Shown here piece by piece: positions 1 to 8,646 of a stretch of DNA of 64,000 bases. How positions within the stretch are numbered: the first letter of the stretch is position 1; each line of letters opens with the position of its first letter. The notes beneath the pieces are model-generated. The model had not been told where the DNA came from, searched no databases, and saw nothing but the letters and a program-made list of their open reading frames with translations. The position numbers and the translations under genes are program-made. The stretch spans positions 1 to 64,000 of the forward strand of contig NZ_JAPCHX010000007.1 in the NCBI RefSeq assembly GCF_026107415.2, given 5' to 3'. The stretch comes from Microbacterium sp. MPKO10. Its GTDB lineage: Bacteria; Actinomycetota; Actinomycetes; Actinomycetales; Microbacteriaceae.

Positions 1-200
1 GTCGGTCATTTCGGAAGTCGAACCTCCTGTACCCCACCTGGGGGCTCCCTGAAGTGGGGAACGACATTACGTCATGCTTCACCTAGTTTGAGCCAAAAGG
101 GTGTGCTGAAGCGCCGCCGTCATGTGCAAGGCGTGCAAGCGTATCCACAAGGAGTGAGCCGGACCACGGTTGCGGCTCAGCTGCGGACGGAGGCAGACAG
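1..200. other. Left-edge noncoding stretch
   Basis: No convincing gene is seen here. CCCCAC at 32-37 pairs with GTGGGG at 54-59, a short inverted repeat that could be the end of a terminator belonging to a gene left of the window. The last bases (around 187-192, GGAGG) are the ribosome binding site of the following PASTA-domain gene. Confidence 0.4.
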
Positions 201-1382
201 TTGCGCGGGAATACTCCGGATCCAAGTAGTGGCCTTACTCACAGAACGTTTGCGAAGATCAAGCCTCGAAGACGGACGTTTAACAAGAAGCGTGCGATCA
301 AGCTCGTGGGCATTGTTGCGACGAGTGCACTCGTGCTCATCGGAGGCGTGTGGCTGGCGACCGATTTGGGCAACCGCCGGACAGTGCCAGACCTGGCCGG
401 GCTGACAGCCGATTCGGCCAAATCTGCCATATCGGATCTTGATCTCCATTCCGATCTCCACGTCAGTTCTGAGGCAGATGGCCTTGAGAATCAGTTCACG
501 AGTGTTGCCAGTCAAGACCCTGGTGTGGGAGAAACCGTGTATGAAGGTGACACGATCACGATCAACATCTCCCCTGCTCTGGTGACTGTGCCGAAGGTCG
601 TCGGCGTTTCTTACCGCGAAGCTGTTGATGCCCTCGAAGCCTTGTCATTTCACGTTCAACACAATTTTGGGGACAACACGCCGGGTGATGATTGGAAAGT
701 TCTCGAGCAGGCAAACTCGCCTGGATCAGAAGTTGCCGCAGGGTCAACTCTTGAGCTGACCGTTGACGCTCCATTGGCCTCTGTTCCTCAGCTCTCTGGT
801 CTGAGCACATTAGATGCGGAGCAGGAGGTGAAGACTGCATTCTTAACTTCCGCCACGGAAGGAGACGGTGACTTTGTGAGATCGGTTGACCCCGCGCCCG
901 GAACAGAACTCGAGCCATTCAGCGAGGTCACCATGACCTTGGGCTACAAAGTTCCGGATGTTGTGGGAGTGAGCGCGTCCGAGGCGATTGACCAGCTTGA
1001 AGAGGCAGGGTTCACTGAAGTGACGTTGACTCACGATTCTGACCTCGAAGTTACAAAGCAGAGCATTGCAGCGGGCACGGTCACATCTGCTGATACCGCA
1101 ATCGTTCTGACTGTGCCGTTGTCTGGAACGACATATCGTGTCACAGGGAACGGAAGTTCCGCGTTGATCACCTGGATGGGCCCGGATAGCTACAGCGTCC
1201 AACAAGATGCAAACGCCTCACTGCCGTGGGAAAAGTACTTCACGTCGAGCAGCGGATTCGTGAACTTCAGCGCGCAGATGAACAATGGCTCGTCCATTAC
1301 GTGCACCGTTATTCGTGACGGAGAAACCATCATGGAGCATACCTCCACAGGCCTGTACGCGATTGTCTCCTGCGCTGGCTAG
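201..1382 (+). CDS. Membrane-anchored PASTA-repeat protein with MmpS-like C-terminal domain
   Basis: A 393-residue protein. The first ~30 residues are basic and cytoplasmic, one membrane helix spans about residues 31-53, and the rest should be outside the cell. About four PASTA-like repeats follow (roughly 60-125, 127-190, 191-248, 249-305), each opening with a VPxxxG-type turn such as VPKVVGVS and VPDVVGVS. PASTA repeats usually bind peptidoglycan or lipid II and normally sit on PknB kinases or penicillin-binding proteins; no kinase or transpeptidase domain is present here. The last ~80 residues (YRVTGNGSS, LPW, ITCTVIRDGE, AIVSC) resemble the MmpS/transport-accessory fold, with two cysteines likely forming a disulfide. 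The start is TTG at 201, chosen because GGAGG lies 8-9 bases upstream. A role in cell-wall sensing is an inference. It is unrelated in function to the sugar genes that follow. Confidence 0.75.
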   Translation: MRGNTPDPSSGLTHRTFAKIKPRRRTFNKKRAIKLVGIVATSALVLIGGVWLATDLGNRRTVPDLAGLTADSAKSAISDLDLHSDLHVSSEADGLENQFTSVASQDPGVGETVYEGDTITINISPALVTVPKVVGVSYREAVDALEALSFHVQHNFGDNTPGDDWKVLEQANSPGSEVAAGSTLELTVDAPLASVPQLSGLSTLDAEQEVKTAFLTSATEGDGDFVRSVDPAPGTELEPFSEVTMTLGYKVPDVVGVSASEAIDQLEEAGFTEVTLTHDSDLEVTKQSIAAGTVTSADTAIVLTVPLSGTTYRVTGNGSSALITWMGPDSYSVQQDANASLPWEKYFTSSSGFVNFSAQMNNGSSITCTVIRDGETIMEHTSTGLYAIVSCAG

Positions 1383-1449
1383 CCGAGCCGTTCAGGGTTC
1401 CGCGGGCCAGACACAATGGAGATCGCAGGGAGGAGCAATGAGATCATGG

Positions 1450-2490
1450 CTACGGGGTTCTCGTTGGAGACTCTGGCAGGTGCGCAAGCTCCTGCGCGGC
1501 CGTGACGTCCACAAGTAGCACGTCGATGAGCCCGGCACGTAATGCCGCTGCGATCGCAGGTGCTTTCTCCGTGCCCGCGGCAACCGCGACGACGAACGGG
1601 ATGTCGCGAAGCGCACCGAGCGATGTTCCGATAACTCGATCATCGAGCGTGCTCGTCACCGGATTCCCCCGCGAGTCAACGAACCGCCCTAGAATGTGGC
1701 CGACAGCACCGTGTTTGTGCAGCGTCCGCACCGTATCGCCCGTGAGCGTGCCACTGAAGACGCTGGCCGGATGTCGGAAGCCCGCCCCGATCCCGATCAC
1801 CGCGACATCGACGCTTCCAGCCAGTTCGAGAGTCCGTGCCACTTCAGGGGTTGCGGCAAGAGCCTTCGCGGCATTCGCATCCCGCGCAAGAAGAGGAGCG
1901 GGAAGACTGTGCGAAACGCCTCCGAGCGCTTCAGCCGCACGCCGACACAGCTCATCGCCGTCGAGAAGACGAGTGTTCCGTGACAGACCTCCCACCATTT
2001 GCACCACCGTCACGCCGCGCGACTTTGCATGATGGAGCTCAGCTACCATCGCATTGTGAATACGCCCATTCGACAGTCCGAGGGACATACCCGGTTGCAA
2101 CACCGACTCCAAGAGCGTCGCACACGACTTTCCGACCTCGACAATGCCGTCGCTCACCGGTGAACGCGGGGCCACGCGCACGTGCTGTATGCCGTAGCGC
2201 AATTGAATTGTCTGCTCGAGCGAGACGCTGCGCTCCAGAGGGTGCGTGATTTGAATGTTGACGATGCCGACCTCGCGCGCTTCGGCTAGCATCCGTCCGA
2301 CAGTTGGGCGCGAGTAGCCGGTCGCCTGAGCGATCTCGGCCTGGCCCATTCCGTACTCGTAGTACTGTCGTGCGACATCCAGAAGCAGCATTGCGCGCCG
2401 TCGCTCGGGCTCCTCTGCCCACAAACTTTGGACAAGCTGTGAACGGATGCTCAACTTGCGTTGGGCGCGTGTTGCTGTGTTCGGCACCAT
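1450..2490 (-). CDS. SorC-family sugar-binding transcriptional regulator
   Basis: A 346-residue regulator. A helix-turn-helix lies near residues 48-70 (GMGQAEIAQATGYSRPTVGR), followed by the SorC/DeoR-type effector domain that normally binds a phosphorylated sugar (motifs LGLSNG at about 137 and IGIGAGF at about 232). It is transcribed away from the MFS-lactonase-kinase operon starting at 2645 and shares a 150-base divergent promoter with it, so it is the likely local regulator of that operon, responding to a pathway phospho-sugar (inference). Length and domain layout are normal for the family. Confidence 0.85.
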   Translation of the reverse strand: MVPNTATRAQRKLSIRSQLVQSLWAEEPERRRAMLLLDVARQYYEYGMGQAEIAQATGYSRPTVGRMLAEAREVGIVNIQITHPLERSVSLEQTIQLRYGIQHVRVAPRSPVSDGIVEVGKSCATLLESVLQPGMSLGLSNGRIHNAMVAELHHAKSRGVTVVQMVGGLSRNTRLLDGDELCRRAAEALGGVSHSLPAPLLARDANAAKALAATPEVARTLELAGSVDVAVIGIGAGFRHPASVFSGTLTGDTVRTLHKHGAVGHILGRFVDSRGNPVTSTLDDRVIGTSLGALRDIPFVVAVAAGTEKAPAIAAALRAGLIDVLLVDVTAAQELAHLPESPTRTP

Positions 2491-2531
2491 TGCGCCAATC
2501 TAGCGAGAGCTTTGCGGGAGTTCAAGAGCGG

Positions 2532-2567
2532 ATGCTCATGAGATGCTTATCGATTCGGTGAGAGCAT
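2532..2567. promoter_or_regulatory. Possible SorC operator in divergent promoter
   Basis: ATGCTC at 2532-2537 is the reverse complement of GAGCAT at 2562-2567, and a related AGATGCT lies between them. The repeat sits between the divergent SorC gene and the MFS gene, where a shared operator would be expected. The spacing is long, so this is only a candidate. Confidence 0.3.
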
Positions 2568-2644
2568 GCCTACAGTGGCTGAATCGCTCGGGCACCTTCG
2601 CCCGGCCATAGTCCTTTTCTCACCTCACTCAAGGGAGAGCGAGC

Positions 2645-4051
2645 ATGTCACAACCGGGAACAGTTCCATCAGAGATCGCGGCGATCGAACAGAGTCCGCT
2701 CACTCGACGTCAGCGGCTCCTAGTCGGTGCGGCCGTGGTGAGCAATACCGTCGAGTTCTTTGACTTCTTCATAATCGGCTTCATCCTGTCGATTATTGCC
2801 GGACCGTGGCAGCTCACGTTTGGGGAGAGCGCCGTTATTCTCCTCTCCGGCGGAGTCGGCACGACGCTGGGTGCGTTGTTTTGGGGCCGCATTGCCGACA
2901 AGATCGGTCGCCGTCCCACATTCTTATGGACGGTTATCGTATTCTCCGTCGGAACCGGAGTCTGCGCAGCAATTCCGGACGGTGCATGGATTCTCTTCGC
3001 GTTACTTCGCGTGGTCGTCGGATTCGGTGTCGGTGGCCTTCCTGTCGTCGATATTCCGCTGATTTCGGAGTTCGTGCCGTCCAAGCACCGCGGTCGCATC
3101 GCCGGACTCGCTGTCGTCTTCATCCCTGTCGGACTGTTCCTCGGCGCCCAGGCTTCAGCTCTCTGGGGCGACACTCTAGGCTGGCGCGGGTTGCTCCTCC
3201 TCGGTTTGATTCCCGTCGTTCTCGTCTTCCCCATTCGTGTCATCGTCAGGGAGTCGCCGCGGTGGCTGATCCAGCAGGGACGATTCGAGGAAGCGCGCAC
3301 AAACGTCGCCTGGTACCGCCACATGGACCCCGCAGACGTCGTGCTGCCGCCAGTCGAGGCGTTCGCGCAGTCAGCGGTCGGATTCGGGGAGGTGTGGCGC
3401 AATCACCGCAAGCCGCTGTTGATCGCGACGATCGGTTCATTCTGCTTCATTACCGCCTCGGCATCCGTTCAGGCATGGGGGCCGACGCTTCTGACGCAAC
3501 TCATGCGCATCGAACCCGCACAGGCCGCGGAGCTGTTCGTGCTGGTAAGTCTGGCGTCGCTCATCGGCCGGCTCTTCTCTTCGCGCATCGCCGACGTAAT
3601 CGGCCGCCGTTCGACCATGCTCGTAAGTGGTGTCGTCGGTGCAGGCTTCGTAACCCTCTCGGCATTGTCAGGGGACGCCGTCTGGTTCGGAGTATCCGTG
3701 TTCTATATCGGTGTGCTTGGTGCTTTCCTCTTCGGAGACGGTTCATTTGGAATCATCAATACGTTCACATCTGAGATGTTCCCGTCAAACGTTCGAGCCA
3801 CCGGGCTCGGCATGGCGTACGGCATCGGTGCGCTCGGCAAGGTGTTTGGGCCTGCCCTCCTCGCGATCGTGTCCGGCAGCGGAAACCTCATCTCTCCAGA
3901 GGCGACTCAGGATGCGGTCGTGCCCGCGTTCCTCATCATGGCGGGACTCCTTGTCATCGGCGGCATCCTCTATCTCTTCGCAACGGAGACAAAGGGACGC
4001 AGCTTCGAAGACATCGACACTTCAAGCCTGAACCGCATCAAGTTGAAATAG
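2645..4051 (+). CDS. MFS transporter, sugar-porter-like
   Basis: A 468-residue, roughly twelve-helix major facilitator. Family marks include the loop 2-3 motif with GRIADKIGRRPT, the middle-loop RESPRWLIQQGR, a second DVIGRRST, and the C-terminal ETKGRSFEDID typical of sugar porters. It is the first gene of an operon running to the UlaE-like gene at 10181, so it probably imports the pathway substrate by proton symport. Uptake without phosphorylation fits the PfkB kinase encoded downstream. GGGAG lies 8 bases before the ATG. The substrate cannot be read from the sequence; a sugar acid or lactone is the best guess from context. Confidence 0.85.
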   Translation: MSQPGTVPSEIAAIEQSPLTRRQRLLVGAAVVSNTVEFFDFFIIGFILSIIAGPWQLTFGESAVILLSGGVGTTLGALFWGRIADKIGRRPTFLWTVIVFSVGTGVCAAIPDGAWILFALLRVVVGFGVGGLPVVDIPLISEFVPSKHRGRIAGLAVVFIPVGLFLGAQASALWGDTLGWRGLLLLGLIPVVLVFPIRVIVRESPRWLIQQGRFEEARTNVAWYRHMDPADVVLPPVEAFAQSAVGFGEVWRNHRKPLLIATIGSFCFITASASVQAWGPTLLTQLMRIEPAQAAELFVLVSLASLIGRLFSSRIADVIGRRSTMLVSGVVGAGFVTLSALSGDAVWFGVSVFYIGVLGAFLFGDGSFGIINTFTSEMFPSNVRATGLGMAYGIGALGKVFGPALLAIVSGSGNLISPEATQDAVVPAFLIMAGLLVIGGILYLFATETKGRSFEDIDTSSLNRIKLK

Positions 4052-4089
4052 CTCACTCGTCCGCACACAAGAAGCAAAGGAATCAGATC

Positions 4090-5025
4090 ATGACTGACAT
4101 TTTTCGTACGGTACTCGGCGACGTCGACTCGACTGAGATGGGTTACACAATGCCCCACGAGCACATCTTCACTCACCCTCAGGGGCATGGGAGCAAGAAC
4201 GAGCAGGACCACATGCTCGATGATTACGCCAAGGGCGTGCAGATGCTCACCGAGTACAAGGAAATCGGCGGCGGCACGATCATCGAGGCTACGCCGAAGA
4301 CCTGGGGCCGTGACCCGCAAGGAATGATCGATGCTTCTAAAGAGGCGGGCGTTCACGTCATCGCGTGCACCGGTTACATCTGCCAAGAGCACGGTATGGA
4401 AGAGAACATCACCGACCGCGGCGTCGACAACATCGCGCAGGAGATGGTCGACGATATTGAAACCGGTATGGGAGGAACGACCGGCAAGGCTGGCTGGATT
4501 AAGGTCGGCACTGCCTACATGTATGTGACCCCTGGTGAGGACATGGTCATTCGTGCCGCCGTGCAGGCGGCACAGCGCACGGGCGCGCCCATCAGCACGC
4601 ACACGACGGGCGGCACGATGGGGATTGAGCAGCTGGAGATCGCCGCGTCTGAAGGCTTCGATCTCCGCCGCATGACTGTTGCGCACGTCGACCGCAACCC
4701 CGACCTTTGGTATCACCGCAAGATGCTTGAAACCGGTGCTTCGCTTATTTACGACGGCCCGGGCAAGGCAAAGTACTACCCCGACAGCGTGCGCATCGAC
4801 CTGCTTCGCCAGCTCGTGAAGGACGGCTTCGGCGACCAACTGATGCTCTGCAACGACATGGGTCGCCGCTCCCACCACACGGTTTACGGCTTCGGGCCCG
4901 GATGGCAGTGGATCAAGCAGCGCTTCATCCCGCGTCTTCTCGAAGAGGGCTTCTCTGAAGAGCAGATCCACAAGTTCATGTACGACAACCCCCGTCGTCA
5001 GTTCAGCCTGGCGAAGCCTGAATAA
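4090..5025 (+). CDS. Phosphotriesterase-family metal hydrolase, probable sugar lactonase
   Basis: A 311-residue TIM-barrel amidohydrolase of the phosphotriesterase (PTE) family. All expected binuclear-metal ligands are visible: H23 and H25 (MPHEH), K138 (IKVG, the lysine that is usually carboxylated), H171 (STHTTGG), H199 (VAHVD) and D256 (CNDMGRR). Characterised sugar-pathway PTE relatives open (phospho)sugar lactones, and a lactonase is what this operon would need before kinase and decarboxylase-type steps. AAAGGA precedes the ATG. It overlaps the next gene by one base. The lactonase role is inferred; the fold and metal site are seen. Confidence 0.8.
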   Translation: MTDIFRTVLGDVDSTEMGYTMPHEHIFTHPQGHGSKNEQDHMLDDYAKGVQMLTEYKEIGGGTIIEATPKTWGRDPQGMIDASKEAGVHVIACTGYICQEHGMEENITDRGVDNIAQEMVDDIETGMGGTTGKAGWIKVGTAYMYVTPGEDMVIRAAVQAAQRTGAPISTHTTGGTMGIEQLEIAASEGFDLRRMTVAHVDRNPDLWYHRKMLETGASLIYDGPGKAKYYPDSVRIDLLRQLVKDGFGDQLMLCNDMGRRSHHTVYGFGPGWQWIKQRFIPRLLEEGFSEEQIHKFMYDNPRRQFSLAKPE

Positions 5026-5699
5026 TGTCTGCCGTTCAGGTTCAGCTCGCGCTTGACACACTCACGACAGCGGAAGCGCTCGCCGCAGCCAGAGCTGCCG
5101 CCGCGTCGGTCGATGTGATCGAAGCGGGCACGGTGCTCTGCCTCAGCGAAGGCTTTCACGCCGTGCGGGCACTGCGTGCCGAGTTTCCGGAGTCCCCGAT
5201 TGTTGCCGACATTCGCATCGCCCGTGCCGGCAGAAAGTTCGCGGACCTCGCGTTCTCTGCCGGCGCGAGCCGAGTGACTGTAGTCGGCGAATCCGGTATG
5301 ACCGTCATCTCCGGTGCGCTGGCATCGGCCCAGTCGAATGGCGGCGAGGTCGAGGTTGAGTTGGGAGAGAATTGGACCGAAGACGAGGTGCAGCAGTGGG
5401 TTGACTCTGGAGTCAGCCACATCATCGCGCACCGCTCGGGCAGATTTCGAGCCGAAGACGACGACGAAATTCGCACAACGCTGGAGCGGCTCGAGAGCGT
5501 GGACCGGAGAAATGCGCGAGTCACCCTCGCCGGGGGGCTCGCGCTCGGCGACCTTGCCCACTTCCCGCGGGGCAACTTCGACGCTGTCGCCGTCGGCTCC
5601 ACCATTGTGAAAGCTGACGATCCTCGAGCGGCGGCGCAATCGCTCCGCACTGAGATTCAGCAGGCTGAGAGGAGCTCACAATGGCAACCTACGATGTAA
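5025..5699 (+). CDS. HUMPS/KGPDC-like (OMP-decarboxylase superfamily) protein with altered active site
   Basis: A 224-residue beta/alpha barrel clearly related to 3-keto-L-gulonate-6-phosphate decarboxylase (UlaD) and hexulose-phosphate synthase. Numbering matches E. coli UlaD (as I recall it) without shifts: D11, E33, D62, E112 and H136 are kept. The family's D-x-K-x-x-D signature instead reads D62-I-R64-I-A-R67, so catalytic Lys64 and Asp67 are both Arg. Arg139 is Gly, Thr169 is Ala and the phosphate-binding Arg192 is Ser. The enzyme is therefore unlikely to be a standard KGPDC or HPS. It lies between the lactonase (1-base overlap) and the kinase (19-base overlap) and so is probably a true pathway enzyme. 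The reaction is unknown; a decarboxylase or aldolase on a different substrate is possible. Confidence 0.75.
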   Translation: MSAVQVQLALDTLTTAEALAAARAAAASVDVIEAGTVLCLSEGFHAVRALRAEFPESPIVADIRIARAGRKFADLAFSAGASRVTVVGESGMTVISGALASAQSNGGEVEVELGENWTEDEVQQWVDSGVSHIIAHRSGRFRAEDDDEIRTTLERLESVDRRNARVTLAGGLALGDLAHFPRGNFDAVAVGSTIVKADDPRAAAQSLRTEIQQAERSSQWQPTM

Positions 5700-6640
5700 C
5701 GGCATTCGGCGAGGGCGGCATTCGCCTGAGCGTTCCCGTTGGTGACCGAATCGACAGGGTATCGAGCTTCGAGGTTGGCATTGCGGGTACCGAGGCAAAT
5801 GTCCTCGCGGGATTGTCGTCGCTCGGCTGGTCGACCAGCTGGATCAGCTCCCTGCCCGACTCGGCTCTCGGCCGTCGGGTCGAGACGCAGCTGCGGTCAT
5901 ACGGGGTCGATCTTGGCGGGGTTCACCGTGTTCCCGGAGCGCGCCTCGGCACCTACTACGTCGAATACTCCGGCGCTCCGCGTCCGACACAGGTCACGTT
6001 TGATCGTGCCGACACCGCATTCACCCGAATGCAGAGCGCGGACGTCGATTGGGACCGCATGCTCGACACGCGCGTGCTGCATCTCACGGGACTGACTGCG
6101 GCGCTCTCGGACTCTGCCCTGGCGATCACCGCCGAGGCGTTCACACGGGCGAAAGCCGCTGGCGCCACCGTGTCGTTCGACGTCAACTATCGCAAGAACC
6201 TTTGGTCGTGCGAGGCTGCAGCGCAGGCACTTCGTCCATTCATCGAAGACGCCGACATCCTCTTCTGTCGCTATGACGATGCCCGTGATCTCTATGGGTT
6301 GCAGGGCGAGTCTGACTCGGTCGTCGCTCAGCTCAGCGAGATGTCGAACGCCAGCACTGTGCTCATGAGCAGATCGGGCACGGGTGCGTGGGCAGCCATC
6401 GACGGTGTCGTGGCGCACACTCCGGCGTTTCCTGTCGACATCGTCGACAGGCTCGGAGCCGGCGACGGGTTCGCGGCTGGGTACCTTCACAGCTGGCTCA
6501 ACGGTGACCGTGACAACGCCGTCGCGTCGGGATGCGCCATGGCCGCGCTCGCGCTCTCGCAATACGGAGAGCAGGTCGTTACGACTCGCGACGAGCTTCG
6601 CAACCTCATCACAGACCCCGGCCGCAGCTTGTCTCGCTGA
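5681..6640 (+). CDS. PfkB-family sugar/sugar-acid kinase (KDG-kinase-like)
   Basis: A 319-residue ribokinase-fold kinase. The anion-hole/catalytic-base motif GAGDGFAAG places the catalytic Asp at 262, and SFDVNYRKNLW (166-175) resembles 2-keto-3-deoxygluconate kinases. It should phosphorylate a sugar or sugar acid with ATP in the cytoplasm. GGAG lies just upstream of the ATG, inside the end of the previous gene. Because the transporter is an MFS protein and not a PTS system, this kinase would supply the phosphate that Ula-like enzymes downstream need. The substrate is unknown. Confidence 0.8.
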   Translation: MATYDVTAFGEGGIRLSVPVGDRIDRVSSFEVGIAGTEANVLAGLSSLGWSTSWISSLPDSALGRRVETQLRSYGVDLGGVHRVPGARLGTYYVEYSGAPRPTQVTFDRADTAFTRMQSADVDWDRMLDTRVLHLTGLTAALSDSALAITAEAFTRAKAAGATVSFDVNYRKNLWSCEAAAQALRPFIEDADILFCRYDDARDLYGLQGESDSVVAQLSEMSNASTVLMSRSGTGAWAAIDGVVAHTPAFPVDIVDRLGAGDGFAAGYLHSWLNGDRDNAVASGCAMAALALSQYGEQVVTTRDELRNLITDPGRSLSR

Positions 6641-6680
6641 CGGCCGCACATTACCGATTCTCACCAGTATAAGGAGAGAC

Positions 6681-7646
6681 ATGTCTACAGTCACTCAAAC
6701 TTCAACAGGCGGTTTGCCCGCCACATCCGACGGCGGTGCCTGGCAGAAAGAAGCCGAGCGCGTCGCCCGGCGCATCCGGGCACGCGTGCTCGAACTCACT
6801 ATTCTGAAAAATGGATGCTATTTGAGCCAGGCGCTGTCATCCGCCGAGGTTCTTGCAACGCTCTACACGAAGATTCTCAAGCTCGAAGATCTCGCCGAGG
6901 CGCTGCCGTCGCCGCCGTTCACCGGCGTGCCGGGCAGCGAACACCGATCTCCGTCTGGCGGCCGCTTTCATGGCGAGCAGGCCGAAGACCGCGATCGTTT
7001 CCTCATCTCGCCCGCACACTATGCCGTTGCCATCTACGCTGCACTCGAATCCGTCGGCCGTCTGGCCGAAGGCGAGCTTGAGAGTTTCAACACTGACGGC
7101 AGCACGCTCGAGATGATCGGGGCGGAGCATTCGCCCGGCTTCGAGTTGACGACGGGATCATTCGGTCAGGCTCTTAGCCAGTCAGGAGGCATCGCATTTG
7201 CTCGACATCTACGCGGCGATACCGGCCGCACCGTCGTCTTTATGTCTGACGGTGAACTCGAAGAGGGCCAGACCTGGGAAGGTGTGCAAGCAGCCGCGTT
7301 CTTCAAGCTCGACAAGCTCATGCTTTTTGTTGACGTTAACGGACAACAGGTCGATGGGCTCACAAAAGACATCATGAATGTCGAGCCGATCAACTCGCGC
7401 TTTGAAGCCTTCGGCTGGGAGGTCGCGGTCGTCGACGGTCACGATGTCGCGGCGATCAACGAGGCGGTCGAGGCGAAGGAGAGGAACGGCAAGCCGCTCG
7501 TTGTGCTCGCCTACACCGACACCGCGAAGGGCATGCCATACCTCAACGCCCGCAAGCCTAATCTTCACTACGTGCGCCCGAAGACGGAAGACGACAAGAC
7601 AGCATTCGCGGCGGCACTCGCAGAGCTTCAGGAGGAAGACTCATGA
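6681..7646 (+). CDS. Transketolase, N-terminal subunit
   Basis: The thiamine-diphosphate/pyrophosphate-binding half of a split transketolase, 321 residues. The cofactor motif appears as SDGELEEGQ followed by VDVN about 25 residues on, with Ser where most family members have Gly in GDG. FLISPAHYAVAIYAAL is the usual active-site His region. AAGGAG at 6671-6676 sets the ATG at 6681; an upstream reading frame extension inside the kinase gene is not supported. It works with the C-terminal subunit that overlaps it by four bases. In this operon it would move two-carbon units from D-xylulose 5-phosphate or a similar ketose phosphate. Confidence 0.9.
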   Translation: MSTVTQTSTGGLPATSDGGAWQKEAERVARRIRARVLELTILKNGCYLSQALSSAEVLATLYTKILKLEDLAEALPSPPFTGVPGSEHRSPSGGRFHGEQAEDRDRFLISPAHYAVAIYAALESVGRLAEGELESFNTDGSTLEMIGAEHSPGFELTTGSFGQALSQSGGIAFARHLRGDTGRTVVFMSDGELEEGQTWEGVQAAAFFKLDKLMLFVDVNGQQVDGLTKDIMNVEPINSRFEAFGWEVAVVDGHDVAAINEAVEAKERNGKPLVVLAYTDTAKGMPYLNARKPNLHYVRPKTEDDKTAFAAALAELQEEDS

Positions 7647-8638
7647 TCGAGACTCAGGTTCACTCCCGCAACATCGTGTCGTGGGCGAAAGACAAGCCAG
7701 AGGTTTTCGTACTCTCGGGCGATCTCACCGGGTCCACTGAAATCGCAGCATTTAAATCGGAACTCCCCGAGCAGTTCTACAGCCTTGGGATGGCCGAGCA
7801 GAACATGCTCAGCTGGGCCGGCGGTATGGCGCGGGAGGGGCTCGTGCCCTACCTGCACACCTTTGCTGTGTTTCTGGTTCGCCGCCCGTACGATCAGCTT
7901 GCTATGTCGATCTGCTACCCCAACCTGCCCGTCAAGCTGGTCGGATTTCTTCCCGGCATCATGACACCCGGCGGCGTCTCGCACCAGGCGATCGAAGACA
8001 TCAGCCTTATGCGCGGGCTTCCCAACATGACGGTGCTCGAAGTGGGGGATGCGGCAGACATCGAGTCCGTTCTCGATGTGGCACACGCCGTGAACGGTCC
8101 GGTTTACATTCGGATGCTGCGCGGTGCCATTCCGCGTCTGTTCGACGAGCCGATGCAGCTCGACCGCATCCGCCATGTCTCAGAGGGCGAAGACGTCACG
8201 ATCTTCTCGAGCGGCATCTGCACAGAAGAAGTGATTCGCGCTGCCCGCGTGCTCGAGGAACACGGGGTGTCGATTACACACAGGCACGTCACAACGCACA
8301 AGCCGTTCAACGACCCGGCAATTGCCGACTCGATTCGTGCCGCCAAGAAAGCGGTCTTCACCGTGGAGAACCACACGGTGATTGGCGGTCTTGGGTCGGA
8401 AGTCGCCGAGACCATGGCGGAAATCGGTGCGGGGGTTCCCCTTGTGCGCATCGGCATTGACGACACGTTCGCCCATGGAGCATCCGCTCGCTATCTCATG
8501 GAGGAGCATGGTCTCACGGCGCGCCGCATCATCGAGAAGGTCGCAGACCACCTCGGCTTCCGTGTGGAAATTCCTGACGAGATCGACAGCATCGACGTGA
8601 CTGTCGACGTGGGCGAAGAACAACTTGAAGCGTTGTAG
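7643..8638 (+). CDS. Transketolase, C-terminal subunit
   Basis: The pyrimidine-binding and C-terminal domains of a split transketolase, 331 residues. GMAEQNMLSWAGGMA contains the cofactor-activating glutamate, and the end of the protein has the expected transketolase C-terminal domain (TVENHTVIGGLGSEVAE). GGAGGA precedes the ATG, which overlaps the stop of the N-terminal subunit. The pair forms the carbon-rearranging end of the operon's pathway. Split transketolases are common in dedicated catabolic clusters of Gram-positive bacteria. Confidence 0.9.
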   Translation: MIETQVHSRNIVSWAKDKPEVFVLSGDLTGSTEIAAFKSELPEQFYSLGMAEQNMLSWAGGMAREGLVPYLHTFAVFLVRRPYDQLAMSICYPNLPVKLVGFLPGIMTPGGVSHQAIEDISLMRGLPNMTVLEVGDAADIESVLDVAHAVNGPVYIRMLRGAIPRLFDEPMQLDRIRHVSEGEDVTIFSSGICTEEVIRAARVLEEHGVSITHRHVTTHKPFNDPAIADSIRAAKKAVFTVENHTVIGGLGSEVAETMAEIGAGVPLVRIGIDDTFAHGASARYLMEEHGLTARRIIEKVADHLGFRVEIPDEIDSIDVTVDVGEEQLEAL

Positions 8639-8646
8639 GAGGAATC

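Noticed and set aside
2806-3774. Long plus-strand frame inside the MFS gene
   Set aside because: An arginine-rich shadow of the MFS coding sequence in another frame, typical of high-GC DNA.
4090-5025. Organophosphate-degrading phosphotriesterase
   Set aside because: The operon context is sugar-acid catabolism, and PTE-family relatives in such clusters are lactonases.
3970-5061. 363-codon minus-strand frame opposite the phosphotriesterase-family gene
   Set aside because: It mirrors the codons of the real gene, whose metal-site residues are complete, and has no start signal.
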